A stretch of DNA of 64,000 nt from an uncultured Flavobacteriaceae bacterium (GTDB taxonomy: Bacteria > Bacteroidota > Bacteroidia > Flavobacteriales > Flavobacteriaceae), in contig CANKYF010000007.1 of assembly GCA_947487895.1 (NCBI GenBank), positions 76,196-140,195 on the forward strand, read 5' to 3'. Numbering within the stretch: the first letter of the stretch is position 1; every line of letters starts with the position of its first letter. Below, piece by piece: positions 34,831 to 44,627 of the stretch. A program made the translations under genes and the position numbers. The notes beneath the pieces are model-generated. The model had not been told where the DNA came from. It did not search any database and was given only the letters and a program-made list of their open reading frames with translations.

Positions 34831-35547
34831 TTACATTTTCAAATAAAAATCTTTAGTAAGCTCAATATATTCTTTGGTGTATTCGTGTCTGGCAGTTTCA
34901 ATGATAAGTTCTTTAGTAATCACTTCATTTTGCAAAAAAGAAAGCTCAATTAAACTGCGTTTTATTTCTGAAGTTGGATTGCCCTTAACGTGCAAAATTT
35001 TATTAGGATAAAGTTCATAACCAACCGCAAAATTTTTAAAACGTTCCTCTTCTTTAAAAGGAATAATAACACACAAACTACCATTTTTAGAAAGCAATTT
35101 TGAAGCGTTTTTTAGTAAGTGATCAAAAGGAAGTGCGTCTTGAAATCTTGCTATATCTCGCGACTCATTTTTAGTCTTATAATCTTCAGAATAAAACGGT
35201 GGATTAGAGATAATTAAGTCGTAAGTATCATCAATTTCATCTGCAAATTCTTCTAAAGAAGCATGATAGCAAAAGAGTCTGTCACCCCAAGGAGATTGCT
35301 CAAAGTTATCAACACATTGCTCATAAGCATCGTCATCAATTTCAATAGCATCAATGATTTCAGAAGGACTTCTTTGTGCTAGCATAAGCGCAATGATACC
35401 AGTGCCTGCGCCAATGTCTAATATAGAAAAAGGTTGTTTTTTAATAGAAGCCCAAGCCCCCAATAAGACACCATCTGTACCAATTTTCATGGCGCATTTA
35501 TCTTGATTTACGGCGAATTCTTTAAAAGAAAAAGGCTTTTGCGACAT
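34831..35547 (-). CDS. trmN6: tRNA1(Val) A37-N6 methyltransferase
   Basis: A 238-residue SAM-dependent adenine methyltransferase (YfiC/TrmN6 type). The start KIGTDGVLLGAWASI is followed by SAM motif LDIGAGTGIIALMLAQR near residue 42, and the N6-adenine catalytic motif NPPFY (IISNPPFYSED) is near 116. The enzyme modifies the base next to the anticodon of tRNA-Val. Length is normal. It is divergent from the 35679 gene. Confidence 0.9.
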   Translation of the reverse strand: MSQKPFSFKEFAVNQDKCAMKIGTDGVLLGAWASIKKQPFSILDIGAGTGIIALMLAQRSPSEIIDAIEIDDDAYEQCVDNFEQSPWGDRLFCYHASLEEFADEIDDTYDLIISNPPFYSEDYKTKNESRDIARFQDALPFDHLLKNASKLLSKNGSLCVIIPFKEEERFKNFAVGYELYPNKILHVKGNPTSEIKRSLIELSFLQNEVITKELIIETARHEYTKEYIELTKDFYLKM

Positions 35548-35678
35548 TGTGATATTTTATATTTTCGCAATAGTAATCAATAAATGTTAATTGTTAACAA
35601 ATTATGTTAAAACTTTATACTTTAAAAATCTTTTAGGAGTTGTTATTACGTATATTGAGAAAGTTAAAAAATTAAATT

Positions 35679-36131
35679 TTGAAGAACACATCGCATATTG
35701 TAGAAAAGTTAAATGATTTACTAATTTTGTGTGAAGAGGTTGAAAATGCCTATGTTAATGTTAGTGAGAAACTTAAGTTTACAGACAACATAGCTTATGC
35801 TAAAAAAAGAGGTGAAGAACGCGGTGTATTTGTAAAATTATTAAAGAAAGAATTACTTAAAATAGATAAAGGAGAAGAAAACACTTTAGTCTTAAAAAGA
35901 CGTAATCATTTAATGAGAACAAACTATAAAAAGTACTTCAAAATTGGAAATGATTTGGATTTTTTAGATAAAGTGTATGAAATGGAAATATTAACCGTAA
36001 ATAAATATGATGATTTACTATCTCAGATAAATTTACCTTTAACACTTTGTAGAATGCTATTGAAGCAACGTGATAGTATTCAAGCAAGAATTCACGTAAT
36101 TGAAAGAGGAGAGCCTTTAGTAGTTTCTTAA
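35679..36131 (+). CDS. DUF2383 (PA2169-like) four-helix protein
   Basis: A 150-residue all-helical protein. The start VEKLNDLLILCEEVENAYVNV and later segments fit the PA2169/DUF2383 family, a ferritin-like or rubrerythrin-like bundle without clear metal ligands. Translation begins at TTG 35679, because no ATG or GTG precedes the conserved first helix and the next Met is over 90 codons in. Function unknown. It converges on rimM. Confidence 0.75.
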   Translation: MKNTSHIVEKLNDLLILCEEVENAYVNVSEKLKFTDNIAYAKKRGEERGVFVKLLKKELLKIDKGEENTLVLKRRNHLMRTNYKKYFKIGNDLDFLDKVYEMEILTVNKYDDLLSQINLPLTLCRMLLKQRDSIQARIHVIERGEPLVVS

Positions 36132-36147
36132 AATCCCCCGTTTTTTT

Positions 36148-36672
36148 CTAGAGATATAAATCTATTAAACCTTCTGGTGTTTCTACAGTAATAGTCTTAT
36201 TCTCTCGATTTACCTCTAAAATAAATTCGTCATTCATAGGGATTAAGATATTTGTACCGTTTTTATCTATTTCAAAAAGTGCTTGTGAGGTAGAGTCATT
36301 TATACCAGTTACAACTCCAACGTCTCCATAGTTTTTATCGGTAATATTGAACCCAATTACTTCGTGATAATAGAATTTATTACCGTTTAGTTTAGGAAGC
36401 AACTCAAGAGGTAAATACAAGTCTGTTTTAATAAGACTATCGGCATCAGCTTCGGTATCAACATCTTCAAATTTTATTCTTAACAAATTAGATTTATGAA
36501 GTTGAGATTTTTCAATAAAAAAAGGCACTAAGTTATTTTTTAGGTCTAAAAAAATAGCATCTAACTTTTCATAAAGACCTGGTTGATCTGTATCTAGTTT
36601 AGCTAAAACTTCTCCTTTAAAACTATATTTCTTTACAATTTTACCTAAGTAAAAACAATCGTCTTTTTTCAT
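36148..36672 (-). CDS. rimM: Ribosome maturation factor RimM
   Basis: A 174-residue 16S rRNA-processing protein that binds S19 in the 30S head. The RimM beta-barrel starts DCFYLGKIVKKYSFKGEVLAKL. The PRC-barrel half follows with FYYHEVIGFNITDKNYGDVG near residue 100 and ILIPMNDEFILEV near the end. It follows rpsP, the usual order. A terminator, an interspersed repeat and a hairpin that includes the start codon separate the two, so RimM output is probably lower than that of S16. Confidence 0.93.
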   Translation of the reverse strand: MKKDDCFYLGKIVKKYSFKGEVLAKLDTDQPGLYEKLDAIFLDLKNNLVPFFIEKSQLHKSNLLRIKFEDVDTEADADSLIKTDLYLPLELLPKLNGNKFYYHEVIGFNITDKNYGDVGVVTGINDSTSQALFEIDKNGTNILIPMNDEFILEVNRENKTITVETPEGLIDLYL

Positions 36673-36698
36673 GACAAATTATTTTAATGATTTGTCAT
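36671..36698 (-). promoter_or_regulatory. Hairpin covering the rimM start codon
   Basis: ATGACAAAT / ATTTGTCAT is a perfect 9-bp inverted repeat with a 10-base spacer. In the rimM mRNA the downstream arm ends on the AT of the start codon (36672-36670), so folding would hide the ribosome-binding region. Confidence 0.5.
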
Positions 36699-36787
36699 CC
36701 TGAACTTGCTTGTGCCGAACATGTTTTCGGTATTTCAGGATCTAATTATTAGTACTCTTTAGATGCTGAAACAAGTTCAGCATGACA
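36693..36787. repeat. Imperfect palindromic interspersed repeat
   Basis: TGTCATCCTGAACTTG at 36693-36708 is matched (15 of 16) by the reverse complement of 36772-36787. Inside lies another fold, TGCTGAAACAAGTTCAGCA. The unit resembles intergenic palindromic repeats common in flavobacterial genomes. It is transcribed between rpsP and rimM. Confidence 0.65.
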
Positions 36788-36807
36788 CAAGAATGAATTA
36801 AATAAAA

Positions 36808-36828
36808 AATCCCGCCTATGGCGGGATT
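36808..36828 (-). terminator. Terminator after rpsP
   Basis: AATCCCGCC / GGCGGGATT with a 3-base loop. On the minus strand it is followed by TTTTTTATTT. Confidence 0.85.
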
Positions 36829-36849
36829 AAAAGTATAAAAAATTAATTT

Positions 36850-37356
36850 TTATTCTTCTTCGTTTGAAGCTTCAGCTTCAGTAGCAGCCTCTTCTGTTTC
36901 TTCAACAACAGGAGCTGCAGCAGCTACTCTAGCTTCATTTACTGCTTTTTCAGCAGCTAATGCTTCAGCCTTTGCTTTAGCTTCAGCTTCAGATAAACCA
37001 TCAGCTTTTGCTTGAATTTTAGCAGCTTTTTCTTCTAACCAAGCATTGAACTTTGCTTCAGCTTGTTCTTCAGTTAAGGCTCCTTTTTTAACACCTCCTA
37101 CTAAATGGTTTTTTAATAAAGCGCCTTTGTAAGATAATAATGTTTTAGCAGTATCACTTGGTTGAGCACCATTCTGTAACCATTTTACAGCACCGTCAAC
37201 ATCTAAATCAACAGTTGCAGGGTTGGTGTTTGGATTGTAAGCACCTAGTTTTTCTAAGTATTTACCATCTCTTTTTGCACGCGAATCTGCGGCAACAATC
37301 CAGTAAAAAGGTTTTCCTTTTTTACCGTGTCTTTGTAATCTAATTCTAACTGGCAT
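36850..37356 (-). CDS. rpsP: 30S ribosomal protein S16 with long acidic/Ala tail
   Basis: A 168-residue ribosomal protein. The first 80 residues are canonical S16 ([49 protein letters not shown]). The remaining half is a tail of Ala, Glu and Lys ([15 protein letters not shown]) ending in Glu-rich EEE. The tail is usual in Bacteroidota and is likely a flexible extension on the ribosome surface. It is followed by a terminator and then rimM. Confidence 0.96.
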   Translation of the reverse strand: MPVRIRLQRHGKKGKPFYWIVAADSRAKRDGKYLEKLGAYNPNTNPATVDLDVDGAVKWLQNGAQPSDTAKTLLSYKGALLKNHLVGGVKKGALTEEQAEAKFNAWLEEKAAKIQAKADGLSEAEAKAKAEALAAEKAVNEARVAAAAPVVEETEEAATEAEASNEEE

Positions 37357-37441
37357 AATAATTAATTAGCTGAGGTTCACGACCTCTGTTATTAATGAGG
37401 GTGCAAATGTACTGCAATATTTTTAATTATCAAGAATTTAG

Positions 37442-38500
37442 TTAAAATAATAAACATACTGGCGTAGGTGTTTTTTTGTCGTTTAAAAAGGTAAGCTTAC
37501 CTGTATTTTTATCTATACTAAAAACAGAAATATTATTGCTTTTTTTGTTAGCTACTAACAGGAAATTTCCTGACGGGTCTAAAGTGAAATTTCTTGGCCA
37601 ATTACCATGAACACTTATGCTTTGAATTTTATTAATAGTACCATTTTTTAAGTTTCTTTTAAAAACAGCAATAGAGTTTTCTCCTCGGTTAGAACCGTAT
37701 AAGAAACGTTCGTCTTTGGATAAATGAATGTCAGCACAAGAATTTTTGCCTGTGTAACTTGTGTCAAGGGTCGAGTCTTCATCTATGGTTTTAAAAGTTC
37801 CATCATTATTTTTTTGTATGCTGGTTATAGAGCATCCGTATTCATTAATTACATATATGTATTTACCATCATTAGTAATAGAAAAATGACGAGGTCCAGG
37901 ATTCCCTTTTATAGTTACTATAGCCTCACTTTTTAATTCATATTTGTTTTCTTTTAATTTATACTGATAGATAGCATTTCTCCCTAAATCTGCAACAAAC
38001 AAGTCGTCTTTATAAAATTGAGCAGAATGTGCTTTTGCCTTTTCATCTAAGGTGTTATGGTCAAAAACTTGAGATGCTGGAGATAAACTTCCATCTTCGT
38101 TAATTGGAAATATAAGAGCCGTACCACCGCCATAAGTTGTTACTGCCGCTTTATTGCTGTCTTTGTTAATAGCAATGTGACATGCACTATAACCATGAGC
38201 GTTAACTCTTGTTAAAAGGGATAAAGACCCATCTGTATTGATTTTATATGAAGAAGCAAATCCATTTCTATGGGCAGAATACAAATGTTTTTTATCTGGA
38301 GAATAAGCTAAAAAGCCTGGACCGTCTATGTTTATAGCTAAATTGATAGATCCTAATTTTCCGGTTTTGGTATTGAAGGTTGTATGGTAAATGCCTTTAC
38401 TATCTACATCTGTAAAGGTCCCAATGTAAAGAGGAACTTCTTGTGCTATATTTTTAAAATAGCTAAAAAGAATCGCTATGAGAAGAATTTTAAATTTCAT
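37442..38500 (-). CDS. Secreted lactonase-family seven-bladed propeller
   Basis: About 352 residues from ATG 38500, which starts a signal peptide (MKFKILLIAILFSYF). The propeller repeats match the 6-phosphogluconolactonase (Pgl/YbhE) family: LYIGTFTDVDSKGIYHT, FLAYSPDKKHLYSAHR, GNPGPRHFSITNDGKYIYVI and FTLDPSGNFLLVAN. Because it is exported, hydrolysis of a periplasmic lactone or a carbohydrate-related role is more likely than the pentose phosphate pathway. Monocistronic. Confidence 0.88.
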   Translation of the reverse strand: MKFKILLIAILFSYFKNIAQEVPLYIGTFTDVDSKGIYHTTFNTKTGKLGSINLAINIDGPGFLAYSPDKKHLYSAHRNGFASSYKINTDGSLSLLTRVNAHGYSACHIAINKDSNKAAVTTYGGGTALIFPINEDGSLSPASQVFDHNTLDEKAKAHSAQFYKDDLFVADLGRNAIYQYKLKENKYELKSEAIVTIKGNPGPRHFSITNDGKYIYVINEYGCSITSIQKNNDGTFKTIDEDSTLDTSYTGKNSCADIHLSKDERFLYGSNRGENSIAVFKRNLKNGTINKIQSISVHGNWPRNFTLDPSGNFLLVANKKSNNISVFSIDKNTGKLTFLNDKKTPTPVCLLF

Positions 38501-38695
38501 AATGTCAAAGTTGAATGATTTCAAAAATAGAATTTTTATTGAATTAAAACACTTTAGATACTGGGAGATTTTGTTCAAAACTCATAATAACTTAATCAAG
38601 AAATATCAATATTGATTATGTATTTTTATATGCTTCGTTTTTATTAACGAATAAAATCACTAAATGTCTAAACAACAAACATCTAAACATTTTAT

Positions 38696-41600
38696 ATGTA
38701 CTTAATCTTTGATACCGAAACTACCGGATTACCAAAACGTTGGGATGCTCCAATTACTGATACAGATAATTGGCCTAGGTGTATTCAAATTGCATGGCAA
38801 TTGCACGATGCTATGGGTAATTGTATTGAGCATCAAGATTATTTAGTACAACCAGAAGGGTTTAATATACCTTACGATGCTGAAAAAATACATGGCATTT
38901 CTACAGAGCTTGCTGTAGAACAAGGAGTACCTTTAGCTGAAGTGTTAGAGAAATTCAATGCTGTTTTAGAAAAATCTAAATTTATAGTAGGACAAAATGT
39001 AAAGTTCGATTTAAATATCATGGGGGCAGAGTTTGTACGTGGTGATATTGCAAATCAATTGCAAGAACTCCCCGTTTTAGATACCTGTACTGAGCATACT
39101 GCTAACCTGTGTAAAATACCTGGCGGAAGAGGTGGGCGCTTTAAATTACCAACATTAACTGAATTACACCAGTATTTATTTAATGTGCCTTTTGCTGAAG
39201 CACATAATGCAACAGCCGATGTTGAGGCAACCACACGTTGTTTTTTAGAGTTAATGCGTTTAGGTGAATACACCAAGGAGCAATTAGATGTTGAAGATGA
39301 TTATCAGGCAAAATTTAAAGAAGCCAACCCAGATACCATTCAACTTATAGGTTTAAAGCATGTAAACCTAAAACAAGAAAGTGATAAGATTCGTAAGCGT
39401 CTTGAAAAGCTAGAGTCTAATGTAACTATTGATCATGGTGCTGCAGATGTAGACATTTCAAATGTTGACTTTGTGCACTTACATAACCACTCTCAGTTTT
39501 CGGTATTACAATCAACCATGAGTATTTCAGATGTGGTTGGTGCGGCAGCTTCCCATAATATGCCTGCTGTAGCTTTAACAGATCATGGAAATATGATGGG
39601 GGCGTTTCATTTTATAAATGCGGTTAACAAACAAAATAGTGGTATTAAAGCTACTATTGAAGCAGCGGAGGCTAACGGAGAAACTTCAGATAAAAAATTA
39701 ATAAAACCCATTATTGGTTGTGAATTCTTTGTTTGTGAAGACCATCAAGATAAATCTAGAAAAGATAACGGGTACCAAATTGTATTGATAGCTAAAAACA
39801 AAAATGGCTATCACAATTTAGCAAAATTATCATCTCATGCCTTTGTAGATGGATTTTACTATGTACCGCGTATTGATAAAAAGCTTATACAGCAATATAA
39901 AGAAGATATCATTGTTTTAACAGGGAATCTTTATGGGGAAGTACCAAGTAAGGTGTTGAATATTGGTGAAAACCAAGCTGAAGAAGCTTTAATATGGTGG
40001 AAAAATGAGTTTGGAGACGATTTGTATGTAGAGCTCATGCGCCATAATCAAGAAGATGAAAACCGTGTAAATACTACCTTAATAAAATTAGCTAGAAAGC
40101 ATGATGTTAAGCTAATAGCTACCAATAATACCTATTATCAAAAACAAGATGATGCGAACGCACATGATATTTTATTGTGTGTGAAAGATGGTGAAAAGCA
40201 AGCTACTCCTATAGGCAGAGGGCGTGGGTATCGCTACGGGCTTCCAAATCAGGAGTACTATTTTAAGTCTTCAGAAGAAATGAAGTCGCTGTTTAAAGAT
40301 TTGCCTGAAACCATCTATAACACTAAAGAACTTACCAATAAAATTGAAGCGTTTCAACTAGCTCGTGATGTATTATTACCAGCCTTTGATATTCCTGATA
40401 AATTTAAACATGAAGAAGATTTAGCAGATGGAGGCAAGCGTGGTGAGAATGCTTATTTAAAGCATTTAGTGTATGAAGGAGCTAAAAAACGTTATGGAGA
40501 ACCGCTAACGGAAGAGGTTACAGAACGTTTAGACTTTGAGTTGAGTGTTATTGAAAATACAGGGTACCCAGGTTATTTCTTAATTGTAGAAGATTTTATT
40601 CGTGAAGCGCGAAATATGGATGTATCTGTAGGTCCAGGACGTGGTTCAGCAGCAGGATCTGTAGCTGCTTACTGTTTATGGATTACCAATATAGACCCTA
40701 TGAAGTACGATCTACTTTTTGAGCGTTTCTTAAATCCAGATCGTATTAGTATGCCCGATATTGATATTGATTTTGATGATGAAGGTAGAGGTAGGGTAAT
40801 GGATTATGTAATAGAAAAATATGGATCAAATCAGGTAGCGCAGATTATTACTTACGGTACTATGGCGGCAAAGTCATCTATACGTGATACAGCTCGTGTA
40901 CTCGATTTGCCTTTATTTGATGCTGATAGAATAGCAAAGTTAATTCCTAATATGTCTAAGCTAAACAAGATTTTTGGTTTAGATGAAAAAGGACTTGCCA
41001 GCAAATTTAGAGCAGAAGAATTAGAAAAAGTGAATCAGCTTTTAAACATTTCCGAAGGAAGTGATTTAGAAGCCAAAACTGTAAACACAGCAAGAGCTTT
41101 AGAAGGCTCTGTTAGAAATACAGGAATACATGCTTGTGGTGTTATTATCACGCCAGATGATATTACTAAGTTTGTGCCTGTTTCGGTAGCAAAAGATTCC
41201 GATTTATATGTTACTCAATTTGATAACTCTGTAGTAGAAGATGCAGGGTTATTAAAAATGGATTTCTTAGGATTAAAAACCCTAACACTAATTAAGGATA
41301 CGGTTAAAATTGTAAAAGCAAAACATGATATTCAATTAGATCCAGAAAGTTTTCCGTTAGATGATGAAGAAACATATGCACTGTTCCAAAGAGGAGAAAC
41401 GGTTGGAGTGTTCCAATACGAATCTCCTGGAATGCAAAAACACTTGCGAGATCTAAAACCTACGGTATTTGAAGATCTTATTGCAATGAACGCATTGTAC
41501 CGCCCTGGACCAATGGAATATATTCCTAGTTTCGTTAGGCGTAAACATGGCGATGAGGAAATCACCTATGATTTACCAGCTATGGAGGAGTATCTTAAGG

Positions 41601-43075
41601 AAACTTATGGTATTACAGTGTATCAAGAGCAGGTAATGCTATTATCTCAAAGTTTAGCAGATTTTACCAAAGGTGAAGCTGATGTACTTCGTAAAGCTAT
41701 GGGTAAAAAACAGATTGCGGTACTTGATAAAATGAAGCCTAAGTTCATTGAACAAGCCAGTGCAAATGGTCATGATGCTAAGGTTTTAGAGAAAGTTTGG
41801 AAAGACTGGGAGGCTTTTGCAAGTTACGCATTTAACAAATCGCACTCTACGTGTTATGCATGGATAGCCTATCAAACAGCTTATTTAAAAGCGCATTACC
41901 CTGCGGAATATATGGCGGCAGTACTGTCTAATAACATGAACGACATTAAGCAAGTCACGTTCTTTATGGAAGAGTGTAAGCGTATGAAATTAAATGTACT
42001 TGGACCAGATATTAATGAAAGTTATTATAAGTTTTCGGTAAATAAAGATAATGCAGTACGTTTTGGAATGGGCGCTATAAAAGGTGTTGGACATGGAGCT
42101 GTAATGACCATTGTAGATCATAGAAAAGAAGATGGTCCGTATAAATCTATTTTCGACTTTGCAAAACGAATTGATTTAAGGGCAGCAAATAAAAAAGCAT
42201 TTGAAAATTTAGCTTATGCAGGCGGATTTGATTGCTTTCCAGATACACATAGAGCACAGTATTTTCATAAAGAAAATGATGCTACTTTTTTAGAAATGGT
42301 TATTAAATATGCTCATAAGCATAAAGAAAATGAAAATTCTGCGCAAGTAAGTTTGTTTGGAGAATCTAGCGAAGTGCAAATAGCAGAACCTACCGTGCCA
42401 CCCTGTGAAGATTGGGGTACTATGGAAAAACTCTCTAAAGAGCGAGAAGTAGTTGGTATCTACATTTCTGGGCATCCTTTAGATGATTTTAAAACCGAAA
42501 TGAAAACCTTTTGCAATGCTACAGTAGGTGTATTTAATGATTTACACCCTTATGTAAACCGAGAATTGGTGTTTGGAGGTGTAGTAACCGATGTACAGCA
42601 CCGTGTGAGCAAACAAGGAAAAGGCTGGGGGTTATTCACTGTTGAAGACTATACGGATAGCTATGAATTCAGGATTTTTGGTGAAGAATATTTAAAATTT
42701 AGGCACTTTTTAATGATCAATAACTTTGTTTTTGTAAAAGCATTTGTGCGCGATGGTTGGGTGAATAAAGATACTGGTAAAAAGAGTGACCCAAGGCTTC
42801 AGTTTAATAACTTTCAGTTACTGCAAGATGTTATGGAACAGTATGCCAAAAAACTATCGCTTCAATTAGATATTAATGATTTAAAGGAAAATAAAATTTT
42901 AGAAATACAAGATCTGTTAAGTATGCATCCAGGTAATCAAGCCCTTAATTTTGTGGTGTATGATGCCAAAGACAAGATAAAACTGAACATGTCTAGTAGG
43001 AAACAAAAAATAAAAGTTTCTCAAGAATTAATTAAAGAATTAGAAACGCAACATATTCATTATAAACTAAATTAA
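38696..43075 (+). CDS. dnaE: DNA polymerase III alpha subunit with fused N-terminal exonuclease
   Basis: A 1459-residue replicative polymerase. Residues 1-200 are a DEDDh 3'-5' exonuclease (FDTETTG at 5-11, NVKFDLNIMG near 101, HNATADVEATT near 163). The PHP domain follows from about 262 (FVHLHNHSQFSVL, ALTDHGNMM). The polymerase core has PDIDIDFDDEGRG near 690 with three catalytic Asp, VGPGRGSAAGS, and IPSFVRRKHG. The C-terminus is an OB-fold region. Alpha and a proofreading domain in one chain is the known flavobacterial layout. A YcxB-like gene follows after six bases. Confidence 0.97.
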   Translation: MYLIFDTETTGLPKRWDAPITDTDNWPRCIQIAWQLHDAMGNCIEHQDYLVQPEGFNIPYDAEKIHGISTELAVEQGVPLAEVLEKFNAVLEKSKFIVGQNVKFDLNIMGAEFVRGDIANQLQELPVLDTCTEHTANLCKIPGGRGGRFKLPTLTELHQYLFNVPFAEAHNATADVEATTRCFLELMRLGEYTKEQLDVEDDYQAKFKEANPDTIQLIGLKHVNLKQESDKIRKRLEKLESNVTIDHGAADVDISNVDFVHLHNHSQFSVLQSTMSISDVVGAAASHNMPAVALTDHGNMMGAFHFINAVNKQNSGIKATIEAAEANGETSDKKLIKPIIGCEFFVCEDHQDKSRKDNGYQIVLIAKNKNGYHNLAKLSSHAFVDGFYYVPRIDKKLIQQYKEDIIVLTGNLYGEVPSKVLNIGENQAEEALIWWKNEFGDDLYVELMRHNQEDENRVNTTLIKLARKHDVKLIATNNTYYQKQDDANAHDILLCVKDGEKQATPIGRGRGYRYGLPNQEYYFKSSEEMKSLFKDLPETIYNTKELTNKIEAFQLARDVLLPAFDIPDKFKHEEDLADGGKRGENAYLKHLVYEGAKKRYGEPLTEEVTERLDFELSVIENTGYPGYFLIVEDFIREARNMDVSVGPGRGSAAGSVAAYCLWITNIDPMKYDLLFERFLNPDRISMPDIDIDFDDEGRGRVMDYVIEKYGSNQVAQIITYGTMAAKSSIRDTARVLDLPLFDADRIAKLIPNMSKLNKIFGLDEKGLASKFRAEELEKVNQLLNISEGSDLEAKTVNTARALEGSVRNTGIHACGVIITPDDITKFVPVSVAKDSDLYVTQFDNSVVEDAGLLKMDFLGLKTLTLIKDTVKIVKAKHDIQLDPESFPLDDEETYALFQRGETVGVFQYESPGMQKHLRDLKPTVFEDLIAMNALYRPGPMEYIPSFVRRKHGDEEITYDLPAMEEYLKETYGITVYQEQVMLLSQSLADFTKGEADVLRKAMGKKQIAVLDKMKPKFIEQASANGHDAKVLEKVWKDWEAFASYAFNKSHSTCYAWIAYQTAYLKAHYPAEYMAAVLSNNMNDIKQVTFFMEECKRMKLNVLGPDINESYYKFSVNKDNAVRFGMGAIKGVGHGAVMTIVDHRKEDGPYKSIFDFAKRIDLRAANKKAFENLAYAGGFDCFPDTHRAQYFHKENDATFLEMVIKYAHKHKENENSAQVSLFGESSEVQIAEPTVPPCEDWGTMEKLSKEREVVGIYISGHPLDDFKTEMKTFCNATVGVFNDLHPYVNRELVFGGVVTDVQHRVSKQGKGWGLFTVEDYTDSYEFRIFGEEYLKFRHFLMINNFVFVKAFVRDGWVNKDTGKKSDPRLQFNNFQLLQDVMEQYAKKLSLQLDINDLKENKILEIQDLLSMHPGNQALNFVVYDAKDKIKLNMSSRKQKIKVSQELIKELETQHIHYKLN

Positions 43076-43081
43076 TTTTAA

Positions 43082-43615
43082 ATGATATTTGAGATTGCTT
43101 TCGATGAAGAAATTTATAGAGAACAAAATAAGCTGTATTTTGATTCAGAATGGGAAAACAATTTGAAAAAAAACAAGAAAGGTTTTTTTTATGGAATTCC
43201 TATGTCAGTTCTTGGTTTATTTATTTTAATAAAAGACAATGATCTTGGTTTAGTATTTTTGATGTGTGGTTTATTTTTAATTTACACATCATATAAATAT
43301 TATATGTTTTATCGTAAAAGGTATAAGTTTTTCTTTAAATCAATAAATGAGGAAGTGATAAAAAATAATGTGAATAAATTAGTAAGTAGATGGGAATTTA
43401 ATACCGATTTCTTTAAGTATGGTGATCATAGGTTTGAGATAAAGTACAATTGGGAATTTTTTCAAAGTTTTAAAATGATTGATGAAAACTTATTCATCTA
43501 TTTTGATATTGAAAAGAGAGTTCCATTTATCTTGGGTAAAGCCGAAATTGATTTAAATCAATTTGATAAAGTAATTCAGTTTTTGAATCAAAAGAAAAAT
43601 AATTTGAAAAAATAA
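43082..43615 (+). CDS. YcxB-like membrane protein
   Basis: A 177-residue protein with two closely spaced transmembrane helices (SVLGLFILI, LVFLMCGLFLIYTSYKY) near residues 40 and 60. A C-terminal cytoplasmic domain of YcxB type (YNWEFFQSFKMIDENLFIYF, VPFILGKAEIDLNQF) is near 125-165. Function unknown. It starts six bases after dnaE and is probably co-transcribed, though a replicative role is not implied. Confidence 0.75.
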   Translation: MIFEIAFDEEIYREQNKLYFDSEWENNLKKNKKGFFYGIPMSVLGLFILIKDNDLGLVFLMCGLFLIYTSYKYYMFYRKRYKFFFKSINEEVIKNNVNKLVSRWEFNTDFFKYGDHRFEIKYNWEFFQSFKMIDENLFIYFDIEKRVPFILGKAEIDLNQFDKVIQFLNQKKNNLKK

Positions 43616-43683
43616 ATTTCATGGTAGGAACTATTAGAGTTCACTTGTTATATAAATGAATCTATTAATTAAACGAATTTACC

Positions 43684-44547
43684 ATGAAAAAGATTTTTAG
43701 CTTAACATTTTTATTGGCATTATTTGTAGTTGCCTGTGATAAAGAAGGTACTACAGAAGGTAATTTGAATAACACCGAAGCATCTTCAATTGATGCTGAG
43801 GTAACTATTGAAGAAACCGAAGAAGTTTTAGACAACATTGCGTTGTATTCCGAAAGTACATTTAATATTTCTACCTCTAAAAATAGCACTATTGCAAAAG
43901 ATGATGAACCAGATAGAAATGGGAGCTCAGGGTTTTTTAAAGATTGCGTAGATATTACTGTAGAAGCAACTGAAACAACCATTACAACCACCATTGTTTT
44001 TACTGGAGAATGTGAAGATAAAAATGGCAATGTAATTACGGGAACCATTACAAAAGTAAGAGAGCTTACAGATGTTACTAAAACTAAAACAGTAACATTT
44101 ACAGATGTGACTATTAACGGTAGAGTTGTTAATGGGACTAAGCAATATACCTATACAAAAGAAAATGATAACGGTAATCCGCAAATGACAGGTTCTGTTG
44201 ATATTACTATTGAAACTGAAGAAGGTACTGTGTCTAAAGTAGGGAATAGAACTGTTGAAATTACTGCAGGAGGCGATACTAATTTTTGGCTTGATGATGA
44301 AAAAACAATTACAGGAGCTTGTACGTATACCAATGCCTCAGGAAATACATTTAGCGTAGAAATTACTACAGCATTAGTAAAACCAGCTCAATGTAAATAC
44401 ATTGCTTCTGGAGTTAAAACGTATACTAGAGAAGAAGGTACTACAACTTTAGATTATGGAGATGGCACTTGTGACAATGTTGCTACTAAAACAGCTCCAG
44501 ATGGAACGGTTACTGAAGTAACTTTAAGAAAAAAGAAAAAGTATTAA
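43684..44547 (+). CDS. Lipoprotein of unknown function
   Basis: A 287-residue lipoprotein with a hydrophobic leader and the lipobox VVACDKE. The body is threonine-rich with short repeated strands (TVEATETTITTTIVFTGECE, TVTFTDVTINGRVVNGTKQY, SVDITIETEEG) and a few paired cysteines (GACTYTNASGNTFS, ALVKPAQCKYIASG). It looks like a beta-rich surface lipoprotein. I do not recognise a family. A terminator follows. Confidence 0.7.
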   Translation: MKKIFSLTFLLALFVVACDKEGTTEGNLNNTEASSIDAEVTIEETEEVLDNIALYSESTFNISTSKNSTIAKDDEPDRNGSSGFFKDCVDITVEATETTITTTIVFTGECEDKNGNVITGTITKVRELTDVTKTKTVTFTDVTINGRVVNGTKQYTYTKENDNGNPQMTGSVDITIETEEGTVSKVGNRTVEITAGGDTNFWLDDEKTITGACTYTNASGNTFSVEITTALVKPAQCKYIASGVKTYTREEGTTTLDYGDGTCDNVATKTAPDGTVTEVTLRKKKKY

Positions 44548-44576
44548 AAATAAATTGATTAAGCTTTCAATAGAGA

Positions 44577-44617
44577 AAGAGTCATCTATAATTGTTTAAA
44601 TAGATGGCTCTTTTGTT
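44577..44617 (+). terminator. Terminator of the 43684 gene
   Basis: AAAGAGTCATCTAT / ATAGATGGCTCTTT with one G-T pair and a following TTTGTTTTT. Confidence 0.82.
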
Positions 44618-44627
44618 TTTAAAAGAT

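Noticed and set aside
38605-38616. ATCAATATTGAT palindrome upstream of dnaE
   Set aside because: A/T-only palindromes of this size are expected by chance here, and no matching second site was seen.
43665-44048. 127-codon minus-strand frame
   Set aside because: Antisense to the lipoprotein gene, whose leader and lipobox are clear; a shadow of Thr-rich codons.
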